Positions 43,594 to 53,705 are shown, counted from the stretch's first letter. The stretch is DNA of 64,000 nt from Parapedobacter sp035556095 (GCF_035556095.1 NZ_DATMFT010000005.1:62001-126000), one strand, 5' to 3'. The notes: generated by a model not told the origin, from the sequence alone. Numbers and translations: made by a program.

Positions 43594-45837
43594 CTAAAAC
43601 AAGGAAACGTCGTTGTTCTCTCCCGGTTGGTCAGCTTCGTACACAATCACTTTTTCTTGACCATCGGTGTTACGCTCTACGGCGTGGCTATGTGCACCGC
43701 CGACGCTAATATGTGGGGCAATAATCAGTGAAACGATAGACATCAGCTTGATGAGGATATTCATCGATGGGCCGGAGGTGTCTTTGAACGGATCGCCCAC
43801 GGTATCTCCCGTTACAGAAGCCTTATGGGCGTCGGAACCTTTATATTCCATTTGGCCATTGATTTCAACCCCGGCTTCAAACGATTTCTTCGCGTTATCC
43901 CATGCACCCCCAGCATTGTTCTGGAACATGCCCAATAATACACCTGATACGGTAACACCAGCTAAAAGACCACCCAGGATCTCGGCCGAAGAAGTGTCTT
44001 CAAACACATCTTTGAATCCGAAACCTACCAAGATGGGAACAACCAACGCAATAGCACCTGGAAAAATCATTTCCCGGATAGACGCTTTCGTCGAAATAGC
44101 CACGCATTTGTCGTATTCGGGCTTTGCTCTATACTCCATAATGCCCGGAATCTCGCGGAACTGGCGCCGGACTTCTTCCACCATAGCCATGGCGGCACGA
44201 CCTACTGCTGCAATGGCAAGTGAGGAGAAGATGAACGGGATCATTGCGCCGATGAAAAGCGCCCCTAGGACGGGAGCCTTATACAAGTCGATCGAATCAA
44301 TCCCCGCAATCCCTACGAAAGCGGCAAATAAAGCGAGCGCGGTAAGCGCTGCCGAAGCAATGGCAAACCCTTTTCCCGTCGCCGCGGTGGTATTTCCCAC
44401 AGCGTCGAGTTTATCCGTGCGCTCACGTACTTCTTTAGGTAGTCCACTCATTTCAGCAATTCCGCCGGCATTGTCGGCTATGGGGCCGAAGGCGTCAATC
44501 GCCAATTGCATGGCTGTGGTAGCCATCATCCCCGCGGCGGCAATAGCTACGCCGTAAAGGCCGGCGAATGCGTACGAGCTGATGATACCCGCGGCAAGTA
44601 TGATGGTAGGTACAGCGGTTGATTCCATACCGATAGAAATGCCTCCGATGATGTTGGTGGCATGGCCGGTAGACGATTGCTTCACGATGGAATTGACGGG
44701 ACGCTTACCCATGGCGGTATAATACTCGGTGACGATGCTCATAAGAGCACCTACAACGAGGCCGACAATGATGGCGAAGAACACATCCATTGATGTAAAC
44801 GATACACCACGGAGCTCCAGCTGATCCGGCAACAACCAGCCGACTACAAAATACGAAGCAATGGCCGTGAAGATAATCGATGACCAATTGCCGAGGTTGA
44901 GTGCCTGTTGCACATCCCCTTGGTCGTTTTTCACTTTGACCAACGAAGCACCGACAATCGAAAAAATCAAGCCCAGCCCGGCAATCAATATCGGCAAAAG
45001 GATCGGGGCAATGCCGCCGAAGTTATCTGCCGACACAATTTCGCGACCCAACACCATCGTGGCCAATATGGTGGCAACATACGAGCCAAACAGGTCGGCA
45101 CCCATACCGGCTACGTCGCCAACGTTATCACCTACGTTGTCTGCAATCGTCGCGGGGTTGCGTACATCATCCTCCGGAATACCGGCTTCTACTTTACCCA
45201 CCAAATCGGCTCCCACATCCGCAGCTTTGGTGTAAATACCGCCTCCTACGCGAGCAAAAAGCGCGATAGATTCGGCACCCAGCGAGAAACCAGCCAGCAC
45301 TTCCAGCGCCGTTTCCATTTCAATGCCGTTTACGCTGCCTCCGGTGCTCACTACAAAGACCTGGTAAAATACGATAAATAAAGCGCCCATGCCTAATACG
45401 GCTAACCCAGCCACGCCGAGCCCCATCACGGTACCACCTGTAAAAGATACCTTCAACGCGTTGGTAAGGCTGGTACGGGCGGCCTGTGTGGTCCGAACGT
45501 TTGCTTTGGTAGCTACGTTCATACCAATGTAGCCTGCAAATGCCGACGTGACAGCACCAAGGATAAACGAAATGGCAATGACCCAACTGGAGGTTTCAAC
45601 CAACGTGCCGGACCAAGCCAATAGGAGCGCCGCAATGACGACGAAATACGACAACACTTTCCATTCAGCTCTTAAAAACGCCATAGCGCCTTCAGCAATG
45701 TGGCCGGCTAATGAACGCATGTTGTCGTCGCCGGCATCCTGCTTACTCACCCATGCCGATTTGCCGATCATGACAAGGATACCCACCAAACCCAATACGG
45801 GTATGAAATAAATCAAATTTTCTTGTAAAAATTCCAT
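43594..45837 (-). CDS. hppA: Membrane-bound ion-pumping pyrophosphatase
   Basis: 747 residues, about 16 membrane segments. It uses pyrophosphate hydrolysis to pump H+ or Na+ across the inner membrane. The pyrophosphate-binding motifs are GGGIYTKAADVGADLVGKVEAGIPEDDVRNPATIADNVGDNVGDVAG (about 208-255; each Asp and Lys is catalytic) and the C-terminal GDTVGDPFKDTSGPS. GNTTAATGKGFAI has Ala, not Lys, at the key position, which marks the K+-dependent subclass. Whether it pumps Na+ or H+ cannot be read with confidence. I chose the ATG at 45837; the frame start at 45846 is a TTG. Confidence 0.95.
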   Translation of the reverse strand: MEFLQENLIYFIPVLGLVGILVMIGKSAWVSKQDAGDDNMRSLAGHIAEGAMAFLRAEWKVLSYFVVIAALLLAWSGTLVETSSWVIAISFILGAVTSAFAGYIGMNVATKANVRTTQAARTSLTNALKVSFTGGTVMGLGVAGLAVLGMGALFIVFYQVFVVSTGGSVNGIEMETALEVLAGFSLGAESIALFARVGGGIYTKAADVGADLVGKVEAGIPEDDVRNPATIADNVGDNVGDVAGMGADLFGSYVATILATMVLGREIVSADNFGGIAPILLPILIAGLGLIFSIVGASLVKVKNDQGDVQQALNLGNWSSIIFTAIASYFVVGWLLPDQLELRGVSFTSMDVFFAIIVGLVVGALMSIVTEYYTAMGKRPVNSIVKQSSTGHATNIIGGISIGMESTAVPTIILAAGIISSYAFAGLYGVAIAAAGMMATTAMQLAIDAFGPIADNAGGIAEMSGLPKEVRERTDKLDAVGNTTAATGKGFAIASAALTALALFAAFVGIAGIDSIDLYKAPVLGALFIGAMIPFIFSSLAIAAVGRAAMAMVEEVRRQFREIPGIMEYRAKPEYDKCVAISTKASIREMIFPGAIALVVPILVGFGFKDVFEDTSSAEILGGLLAGVTVSGVLLGMFQNNAGGAWDNAKKSFEAGVEINGQMEYKGSDAHKASVTGDTVGDPFKDTSGPSMNILIKLMSIVSLIIAPHISVGGAHSHAVERNTDGQEKVIVYEADQPGENNDVSLF

Positions 45838-45936
45838 TATAACCAATTCAACTGTTTACAAAATCCTTCATTGTCAAAATAGGTCTTAACAAAGAGTCGC
45901 CAAAAATAAGATGCTTATTGCAATAAACAAATTTAT

Positions 45937-45968
45937 TTGCATGATTTCATATTATTTACCTACTTTCG
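45937..45968 (+). promoter_or_regulatory. Possible promoter for the second amino-acid permease
   Basis: TTG (45937-45939), 21-nt spacer, TACTTTCG (45961-45968; one mismatch to TAnnTTTG), 32 nt before the ATG. Confidence 0.5.
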
Positions 45969-46000
45969 ATGCTACTAATTATAAATTTTAAGATGCCCTT

Positions 46001-47437
46001 ATGCAAACAACTCCTGAACAGCATGACGACATGAAGCGCGAGCTTGGCTTGCTCGATGCCACCATGCTGGTGGCCGGATCGATGATCGGTTCCGGAATTT
46101 TTATTGTGAGCTCTGACATCGTACGCAATGTGGGCAGCGCTGGCTGGCTTATTTCCATTTGGGTAGTCACCGGTGTAATCACGATTATCGCAGCACTGAG
46201 CTACGGAGAGTTATCGGCTATGTTTCCGAAAGCCGGTGGGCAATACGTTTATCTCCGTGAAGCCTATAACCGACTGGTAGCCTTTCTCTACGGGTGGTCG
46301 TTGTTTATGGTTATCCAAGCGGGTACCATTGCCGCGGTAGGGGTGGCGTTCGCCAAATTTGCGGCGTATATCTTTCCCGCACTAAGTGACGAAAATGTGT
46401 TGTGGAATTTAGGCATACTGAAAATCAATGCGGCCCAACTAGTATCCATCAGTACCATTGTAATCCTTACCTGGTTTAATGCCAGGGGTATAAAAAACGG
46501 TAAGATTATCCAGACGGTTTTTACCATCATCAAGATCCTGTCGTTGGGAGGATTAATCGTTATGGGGCTGTTCGGGGCGTTTAATGCGGATGTTTGGAGT
46601 GCTAACTGGGCGACTGCTTGGGAATCGGTGCGTTGGGATGCAAACAGTGGTACCGTTGTTTCGATCGGCGGCGCAGCATTATTTGCCGGTATTGTTTCGG
46701 CGATGGTGGGTTCACTTTTTTCGAGTGATGCATGGAATAACGTTACTTTCATTGCTGGCGAGATACGCAACCCGCGTAAGAACATCGGTCTGAGCCTTTT
46801 CCTTGGTACACTGATTGTTACCATTGTATATGTTTCGGCCAATCTCATGTATGTGGCTACGCTTTCTATGGAAGCAATCGCTTATGCGCCGGCAGACCGA
46901 GTGGCTGTGGTGGCGGCACAAGCCATTTTCGGTCAAGTGGGTACATTAGTCATCGCGGTGATGATCATGATTTCCACCTTTGGCTGTAATAACGGGTTGA
47001 TCCTGGCAGGAGCAAGGGTGTATTACACCATGTCGCAAGATGGGCTATTTTTCAAAAAAGCAGGTGAGTTGAACCGGTTCGAAGTGCCCGGCTGGGGTCT
47101 TTGGGCGCAGTGTGTTTGGACGTCGGTATTGTGTCTTACAGGGCGGTACGGTGATTTGCTCAACTACGTTATTTTTGTGGTGTTGATTTTTTATGCCCTT
47201 ACCATCATTGGGATATTTATCCTACGGCGTAAGCGGCCCGACGCCGAACGGCCTTACAGGGCTGTTGGCTACCCAATATTGCCGGCATTGTATGTGCTAG
47301 CCGCATTTACCATATGCATAGGCCTTTTGATTTATCAGCCCACATTTACTTGGCCGGGGCTCATTATTGTACTGCTGGGTATCCCTGTGTTTTTTGTGTG
47401 GAATAGGCGCAGAGCCGACCATGGAACAGCGAACTAA
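46001..47437 (+). CDS. APC-family amino-acid permease
   Basis: 478 residues, about 12 membrane segments. The start ATMLVAGSMIGSGIFIVSSDIVRNVG and PKAGGQYVYLREAYNRLVAFLYGW are typical of the APC superfamily (LAT/SLC7-like or AdcP-type). GLFSSDAWNNVTFIAGEIRNPRKNIG is the mid motif. Probably an amino-acid exchanger or symporter; substrate unknown. It is divergent from hppA and convergent with the S9 peptidase, 9 bp away. It is not closely similar to the other two permeases. Confidence 0.92.
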   Translation: MQTTPEQHDDMKRELGLLDATMLVAGSMIGSGIFIVSSDIVRNVGSAGWLISIWVVTGVITIIAALSYGELSAMFPKAGGQYVYLREAYNRLVAFLYGWSLFMVIQAGTIAAVGVAFAKFAAYIFPALSDENVLWNLGILKINAAQLVSISTIVILTWFNARGIKNGKIIQTVFTIIKILSLGGLIVMGLFGAFNADVWSANWATAWESVRWDANSGTVVSIGGAALFAGIVSAMVGSLFSSDAWNNVTFIAGEIRNPRKNIGLSLFLGTLIVTIVYVSANLMYVATLSMEAIAYAPADRVAVVAAQAIFGQVGTLVIAVMIMISTFGCNNGLILAGARVYYTMSQDGLFFKKAGELNRFEVPGWGLWAQCVWTSVLCLTGRYGDLLNYVIFVVLIFYALTIIGIFILRRKRPDAERPYRAVGYPILPALYVLAAFTICIGLLIYQPTFTWPGLIIVLLGIPVFFVWNRRRADHGTAN

Positions 47438-47446
47438 CGAAAAAGG

Positions 47447-49935
47447 CTACCGTGTGCGCGGCACCTCCTTATTGATTTCTGTCATGTCGATGCCGTCGTT
47501 GTGGTCGCCCAATAAGTGTTCACAGAAATAATCGCCCATTTTCCAGAAAAAATACTCGGTCATGTTACCGAACCCGTGGCGCTGTCCGGGCAATAGCAGG
47601 AAATCGAACCGCTTGTTGGCTTTGATAAGTGCCTCGGCCATCCGGATGGTATTTGCGGGATGCACATTGTTGTCGATATCTCCCGTAGCCAATAGCAGGT
47701 GTCCTTTGAGATGCTGCGCCAATTCCGTATTTTTTTCAATGGCGTAGGAGAACGTCGTGTCGCCCTTGGCCGATACTTTTTCGGTAACGCCGTGGTGGCG
47801 CTCGCTCCACCAGCGGTTGTAGATGTTGTTTTCGTGGTTACCCGCGCCCGATACGGCCACCTTGAAGAAATCGGGATATACCAGCATGGCAGCGGTAGAC
47901 ATGAAGCCCCACCGGAATGCCCGGTGATACCCACGCGGTTGATGTCGATGAATGGGTAGCGGTCTGCCAGCTGCTCGGCCGCAGCTTTCTTATCGGCGAG
48001 ACCATAGTCGCGCAAGTTGCCATACCCATAGGTGTGGTACCATTTGGATCGGGCGGGGTGGCCGCCGCGGTTGCCTACAGTCACCACAATAAAGCCAAAC
48101 TGGGCTAAACGGTCGATGCGGTCCATGCTACGCCCGAACGTTTTATTTACTGCTTCGGTTTGCGGACCTGGATATACATATTCGATAAGCGGATATGTGC
48201 GGGTGGAATCGAAGTCGAATGGTTTGTACATCACGCCATATAAGTTGGTGATGCCATCGTCGGCTTTTACGTGGAAGGGCTCGGGGAATTGGTAGCCCGC
48301 GGCAAACAGCTGGGTTAGGTCGGCCGTTTCCAGTTGCAGAATTAGCTGCCCGGTGTTGTTAAACAATGCTGATTCGGGAACGGTATTCACGCGTGACGAG
48401 TTATTAACAAAGAACCGTTCATGGTCGTCCATTTCCGACTGGTGGTCGAAATTGCCCGGATTGAGCAATTTCATGCCGCTACCGTCGAGGTTTATCCGGT
48501 ACAGGTGTTGGTAGTAGGGGTCCTCGTTTTCCTCACGGCCATTGGCTTGAAAGTAAAGGGTACGTGTCTTTTCATCGAGGCCAACGATATCCGAGCAATA
48601 AAACTCGCCCGAGGTTACCTGATTCTTCAGGCTGCCGTCGCCATCATAGTGGTAATAATGGCCCCAGCCATCACGTTCCGACCAGAACACGAACTCTTGC
48701 CCACTATTGATCAATGCCGGTTGCTGGATGTCGAGGTAGGTGTTCGAGCGTTCTTCCACGAGTGTATTTACGTCACCGTTGACCCCTACCGTAATGAGGT
48801 CTACGCGCTTGAGATCCCGGCTGCTCCGTGCCATAAAAAAGCGTTCATTGGAACCGAGCCAGGTATCTATGTGGATGTCGCCGGGTTGGGTATTACGCGG
48901 CCTCGGTGCCGTCCATATGGAAAGTGTTTGGTTCTTGAATGCAGCCACGGGGATTTGGGTTGCCTCTTTAGTGGGAAAATCAAAGAGGTGGAGTTCCTGC
49001 TCCGTGCTGTCGACTTCGCCCGGCATCTGGTATTTGTAGGTTTCCAACGTAGGGCGCTTACCACCCACGTTGTTGATGACCCACAGCGCGTCGAGATGCC
49101 GATTATCTTTACGGACGACCACAAAATGGCGACCATCGGGCGACCAGGTAATGCGGGCCCGCTTGCGTTTGTCCTTTTCCTCTTCATCTTTCTTTTCATC
49201 GCCGGTGGTGGTGGTACGCTCGTCGCCGCCCCATGCGTAATGCTGCACGCCGTCGGTGGTAAACTGATGCTCTACAATGGTACTGTCCTTTTCATCTTTC
49301 TGGGCTTTCTTGTAGTTTTCACGGTCCATCCAATACAGGTTGAAGTTCTTGGCAAAAATCACCGTATTGGTATCGGGTGAGAAGGAGGCCCATGAAAGGT
49401 GGGGCTTAGGTTTGAGTGAGTCTGCCAGTTCCATCACTTGGCGTGTTTGCAAGTCGTATTCAAGGTAAAATACTTTTTTCTTCAGGGAATCGGCTTTGTT
49501 CTTACTTTTCTCGCGCTCCTCTTCACTTTTGAGTGTGTCTTTTGTACTGGTCACCTCAAAGCGGATGTGCTTTTCATCATCCGTAAACCGCAGGTTGCGG
49601 ATGTCGATATGCTGGGCATCGAAAGGGTCTTTTACAATCCGTGTGAGCTGGGCTGCCAAGTGTGCGTTGTCAAAAAGCGCATCCTTGCGGCGTGCTTGGG
49701 GATCGACAAGATACCAATTCTTACCTTCGGATGTTTCATATACATACCAAAATCGACTGGAATTTCTCAGCCAATTTGGATTTACCGAGGTAGAGAAAAT
49801 CAGGCGTTTTAGTTTTTCGGGTGAAAATCGGGCGGCCAACTGGTAATTTGCCCTGGTTTTCGTATTGTTTTCTTGTGCAATCCCCGTGGTAAATAACCCA
49901 AACACGAGGAATATCAGCATGTAATTTTTTTGCAT
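47447..49935 (-). pseudogene. S9 prolyl oligopeptidase/DPP4-like peptidase, broken by a 1-base frameshift at the catalytic serine
   Basis: Two frames make one gene of about 829 residues: 47911-49935 and 47447-47906. It has a signal peptide (MQKNYMLIFLVFGLFTTGIAQ), an eight-blade beta-propeller (Asp- and Trp-rich, about 60-560) and a C-terminal alpha/beta-hydrolase domain. The nucleophile Ser674 is in GHSGG; the second frame continues it as FMSTAAML and holds the Asp (ATGDIDNNVHP) and His (GQRHGFG) of the triad. The break is a run of four C on the plus strand (47907-47910), where five would keep the frame. So it is either a true loss-of-function or a base-call error; the rest of the gene is intact. 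Secreted or periplasmic dipeptide release is the expected role. Confidence 0.9.
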
Positions 49936-50034
49936 GGCGGCTTAATGGTGTATATTGGTGCTGTTTTACCATGCAAAGGAACAGTTTTTGGTTGAAAATA
50001 CCGGGTTTACGATTGTAATAATCGCGTGATGTTG

Positions 50035-50070
50035 AAAAGACCGGCATCCGGTGATGGCGAACGCCGGTCT
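50035..50070 (-). terminator. Intrinsic terminator after the exported methyltransferase
   Basis: 8-bp perfect GC stem (50038-50045 with 50063-50070) with TTTT on the minus strand, 10 bp after the stop. Confidence 0.7.
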
Positions 50071-50079
50071 ATGCATTTC

Positions 50080-50607
50080 CTATTGGATCGTCCATAGATA
50101 AATGGTGTCATGCGTACCCACCCGTATGGTTTTTTCCGGTTCCCAATCGCCCATATGGAAATCATGAGATACGATGCGGCTTCCGGGTTTCAATTCTTTT
50201 TGGAGTTTGGGCCGCAGCTCTAGGTTCACCGATGGCAGCAAATACATAGTGACTACATTGGCTTCGCTGAAGTCGAATTCAAACAGGTCTCCCAGTACAA
50301 ACTTCACCTTGTCCGTTACACCCGCTGCTGCTGCGTTGGCTTGGGCTTCTTTGATGCGTTCGGGATTAAGGTCCACGCCAACACCTGTGGCACCGAATTT
50401 TTCGGCGGCCGTAATAACAATCCGGCCATCGCCGCACCCGAGGTCGTACACCACATCGCCAGGTTTCACACCGGCAAGCTTCAGCATTTCCTCAACCGTC
50501 TCTTGGCTGGTGGGCACATATGGGACATCCAACTGGGTTTTTTGGGCGTATGCAACCGAACACACACCGATAAACAGGGCAATCAGCCAATTTTTAATTG
50601 TGTTCAT
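50080..50607 (-). CDS. Signal-peptide-bearing class I SAM methyltransferase
   Basis: 175 residues. The Rossmann core is intact: VVYDLGCGDGRIVITAAEKFGATGVGVDLNPERI (motif I and the acidic loop), FVLGDLFEFDF (motif II), YLLPSVNLELRPKLQKEL. But the first 21 residues (MNTIKNWLIALFIGVCSVAYA, then QKTQ) look like a cleavable Sec signal peptide, which is odd because SAM is not expected outside the cytoplasm. The motif order resembles the FAM173/ATPSCKMT lysine methyltransferases. It may instead stay anchored by its N-terminus. Target unknown. Confidence 0.8.
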   Translation of the reverse strand: MNTIKNWLIALFIGVCSVAYAQKTQLDVPYVPTSQETVEEMLKLAGVKPGDVVYDLGCGDGRIVITAAEKFGATGVGVDLNPERIKEAQANAAAAGVTDKVKFVLGDLFEFDFSEANVVTMYLLPSVNLELRPKLQKELKPGSRIVSHDFHMGDWEPEKTIRVGTHDTIYLWTIQ

Positions 50608-50779
50608 CGTCTTCGTTTTTTAATGTTATCTTATTGATTTATAAATAGTGTTTCCAGTTTTACTCGCGTGGTAAATCAACAAGGTTAACATCCAATAGTC
50701 AACATTGTTTCATTGCCGTTTGTATCATATTGGTCACATGATCCACACGTTGCGATTTTCTCCTTCATCGTTTCGGGGT

Positions 50780-52108
50780 TCATCGTATGATAAAGAAAAA
50801 CAAAGTTCCAAAAAGTAATACAGCCACACCTACGAGCGCCCCGACGCCGGTATACATCAAACTCGAATACAGTAAATAGGTGCACGATCCGCAAAATATG
50901 ATCGGTGTAACCGGATATAGCGGCACCTTAAATGGTCGCGGTGCATGTGGTTTTTTTCTACGCAGCACAATCAATGAAATGCCGATGGCGAGGAAAAAGA
51001 ACCAGAATACGGGCGCGGTAAAATCGACCATCGATTGGAAGCCGTCGCGTGTCATCGCCCCTAAGCCGATGAGCGCCAAGGCGACTACTCCCTGTGCGAG
51101 CAGCGCATGGATGGGTGACGACGTCTTGTCGTACCATTTCCCCAGCCAAGCGAAGGCCTTGAAGTCGCGACCAAGGGCATAATTGGTCCGCGCTCCGGTG
51201 AAAATTGTGGCGTTTACCGAAGTAAGTGCAGCAAGTGCCACCAATAGACCGATCAAGAAAACACCTGGTTCGCCGAGCGTCACCCGCATTAAGTCTACGC
51301 CCACCGCGTCTGATGCCGCCATCCGGTCCATGCCCAGCACCCGAAGGAAGGCCCCGTTTATTAAGAGGTATATTGCGGTGATCACGAATATACTGATCAC
51401 GAGCACCCGAACCATTTTCCGGCTGCCAGCCCGTAACTCGGCCGATATGTAGCCAGCTTCGTTCCAGCCACCAAAGGTGAGCAGTACAAATACCATGGCG
51501 AGGCCAAGCGCGTTGTTCATACCATCACTGGCCGTAGGTAGCTCGGCCAATGCGGTAGGATTGGGGGTTACCAAGAAGCCGACGACGACCACCAGCAGCA
51601 ATCCGGTAAATTGGATAGCTAGGAGAACTTTTTGTGCGCCGGTACCGAATTTAGCACCGACGATATTCACCCCAGTGAGGATAACCACTACCAGCGCGGC
51701 GTATATGGCAGAAGAATAGGTGCCGAGTTGGTACAGCGGGGTGATGTAATCACCCACAATGTAGGCAAGCAGCGCAATCGATCCTGTCTGGATTACGCTC
51801 ACTCGCGCCCACGCAAATAAAAATGCAAACCTCCTTCCAAAAGCCTGCATGAGGAAGTGATAGTCGCCACCGGTATTTGGAAAGGTAGTGGTTAGTTCTG
51901 CGTAGCACAACGCACCGATTAATGAAACCAAGCCGCCCAGCAACCATGCCGTGAGAAATAGTTCCCAGCTCCCTGTACTGGCGGCTACCAGAGACGGCGT
52001 ACGGAAGATGCCGGCTCCAACGACGACACCCACAATGATAACTACGGCATCCACCATACGGAGCACGGGCCTTGGACTATGCTTACTAGTCCCCATTCCT
52101 TCCTTCAT
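50780..52108 (-). CDS. APC-family amino-acid permease (third in this region)
   Basis: 442 residues, about 12 membrane segments. The start VDAVVIIVGVVVGAGIFRTPSLVA and the sequence LTTTFPNTGGDYHFLMQAFG, then GGWNEAGYISAELRAGSRKMVRVL, identify the APC superfamily; it resembles the LAT-type group. It is unlike the permeases at 41884 and 46001 in detail. It begins just after a 60-bp gap from a divergent repeat region behind the helicase. Confidence 0.9.
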   Translation of the reverse strand: MKEGMGTSKHSPRPVLRMVDAVVIIVGVVVGAGIFRTPSLVAASTGSWELFLTAWLLGGLVSLIGALCYAELTTTFPNTGGDYHFLMQAFGRRFAFLFAWARVSVIQTGSIALLAYIVGDYITPLYQLGTYSSAIYAALVVVILTGVNIVGAKFGTGAQKVLLAIQFTGLLLVVVVGFLVTPNPTALAELPTASDGMNNALGLAMVFVLLTFGGWNEAGYISAELRAGSRKMVRVLVISIFVITAIYLLINGAFLRVLGMDRMAASDAVGVDLMRVTLGEPGVFLIGLLVALAALTSVNATIFTGARTNYALGRDFKAFAWLGKWYDKTSSPIHALLAQGVVALALIGLGAMTRDGFQSMVDFTAPVFWFFFLAIGISLIVLRRKKPHAPRPFKVPLYPVTPIIFCGSCTYLLYSSLMYTGVGALVGVAVLLFGTLFFFIIR

Positions 52109-52181
52109 ACGATTATTTTTACGATTGGTGTATGGTGTACAGACAAAAACCGTTTAAGTTTGTTTAATGCGGATTGTAATT

Positions 52182-52274
52182 TTTTAGTGATAAGTCTTTT
52201 ATTTGTAAGTTTTTTGGTCGTAAGCCGTAAGGTAATGACCAGTTGGACTTACGACTTACAACTTATGACTAAAC
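52182..52274 (-). repeat. Imperfect palindrome of GTCGTAA-type repeats at the helicase stop codon
   Basis: Outer arms 52182-52195 and 52261-52274 match at 12 of 14 positions when inverted; inside are GTCGTAAGCCGTAAGG and its counterpart ACTTACGACTTACAA. In minus-strand direction it begins with the TAG of the helicase. Related to the repeat after rpmI. Confidence 0.6.
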
Positions 52275-53705
52275 AAAAAACTTTTGGTGGAAGTTGACCA
52301 GGAACAATTCGTCGATAGCACGCGTACAGGCAGTGTAAAGCCATCGTAGGAACTCCACATCGAGCAACTCGTCGGTAAGATAGCCTTGGTCTACAAATAC
52401 CGCCCGCCATTGCCCGCCCTGTGCTTTGTGGCAGGTTATAGCCATGGCAAATTTGATTTGTAACGCGTTGTAATAAGGATCGGCCTTGAGAGCCGCCAAG
52501 CGCTCGTTTTTGTCGGCAATGTCTGCGTAATCAGCCATTATCGCCTCAAAGAGGCGCTGCTGATCGCCCTGCGGTAGGTTTGCCGAATCGCTATGAAGGG
52601 TATCCAGTAGCACCCGGCAATCGACGGGTTCTGGTTCATCCGAATCCATGAATTCGAGACTCACATCTGCAAACCGGAATCCATACTGTTCATGCACGTT
52701 GCGCACTCGCCGCACTTGGGCCATGTCGCCGTTGGCGATAAAGCCTGTTCGTTCCGATTCTGCGGCAAGCCAAAAATAATTGTTGCGCACTACCATGATG
52801 TAGTCGCCGCCCGTCAATTCTTCTTCGCGGAACAGTATCCGGTTGCGGATGTGTTGGTTATACAGGTTGGCATTCTTATTTGAGCGGCAGATGACAATGG
52901 TGTTTTCCATGCCGTATTTGTCATATGCATAGTGTAGTCCCTCAATGAGGTGTTCGCCGGTCATCCGGTATATATCCGGATAGCCCTTTACCGTGAACTT
53001 CGGGAAGGGTAGCGGCTCATGCTCATCGTTCCTTTCGAGTGCTGTTTGGATTTGGTGACGTATAGCCGTTGCGTTGAGAAGAATTCCAGCGTCTTGTTCC
53101 TGCCGTACCACATCGGTAAGTTCGTAGACTGCGCTATGCAGGCCGAAGCGCCGCGATAACCCCGGTGCATCCAACGCCGGGCTCTGCAGTAGTCCCACGG
53201 GAGGAAGTTGCGCGGTATCGCCGACAAACAGCAACCGACAGCGTTCGCCGTGGGCGACGTACTGTATGAGGTCCTCCAAGAGGCTCCGCCCGTTGAATGT
53301 ATGCCGCTCGTTGGAAATCATCGAAGCCTCATCGACGATAAACAACGTGTCCGTATGAGGATTGTCGGCAAGGCTGAACACCATGTCCGGCGATAGGGCC
53401 ACTTTCTTACGATAAATTTTCTTATGTATGGTAAGTGCCTTTTTTTTGGCATAGCTGCCCATCACCTTTGCAGCCCGGCCAGTGGGGGCCAGCAGCACTG
53501 AGCGCATGCGCAATGCCGGTAACGCGGCTACCAACGCACTGATAATGGTTGTTTTACCGGTGCCGGCATACCCTTTGAGCACAAAGCAACTGGATTGGGT
53601 CGTGCCTTGATCGATTAGAAAATCGGCAAGCCGCCGCAACGCTTCGTCTTGCTGTGCGGTAGGCCGCATGGGAAAACGGCTGGAAATCAATTCAACTAGC
53701 TGCAC
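52269..53705 (-). CDS. RecD-like ATP-dependent DNA helicase
   Basis: About 478 residues, superfamily 1B. Walker A KGYAGTGKTTII, motif Ia LLAPTGRAAKVM, Walker B DTLFIVDEASMIS, motif III FVGDTAQLPPVG, and the C-terminal UvrD_C_2 fold with AITCHKAQGGQWRAVFVDQG and YTACTRA. It is close to RecD/Dda-type helicases and stands without RecB/RecC. The frame begins with TTG at 53711, but GTG at 53705 is more likely: TACCTTTG (53709-53716, minus) lies just 3 nt before it, which would give a leaderless message. This start choice is inference. Confidence 0.92.
   Translation of the reverse strand: MQLVELISSRFPMRPTAQQDEALRRLADFLIDQGTTQSSCFVLKGYAGTGKTTIISALVAALPALRMRSVLLAPTGRAAKVMGSYAKKKALTIHKKIYRKKVALSPDMVFSLADNPHTDTLFIVDEASMISNERHTFNGRSLLEDLIQYVAHGERCRLLFVGDTAQLPPVGLLQSPALDAPGLSRRFGLHSAVYELTDVVRQEQDAGILLNATAIRHQIQTALERNDEHEPLPFPKFTVKGYPDIYRMTGEHLIEGLHYAYDKYGMENTIVICRSNKNANLYNQHIRNRILFREEELTGGDYIMVVRNNYFWLAAESERTGFIANGDMAQVRRVRNVHEQYGFRFADVSLEFMDSDEPEPVDCRVLLDTLHSDSANLPQGDQQRLFEAIMADYADIADKNERLAALKADPYYNALQIKFAMAITCHKAQGGQWRAVFVDQGYLTDELLDVEFLRWLYTACTRAIDELFLVNFHQKFFV

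Noticed and set aside
43667..44557. A 296-codon plus-strand open frame.
   Set aside because: Antisense to hppA. The frame is open because of the composition of the membrane protein, not because of a second gene.
48421..49380. A 319-codon plus-strand open frame.
   Set aside because: It lies antisense inside the S9 peptidase, whose translation has clear family motifs; the antisense product has none.
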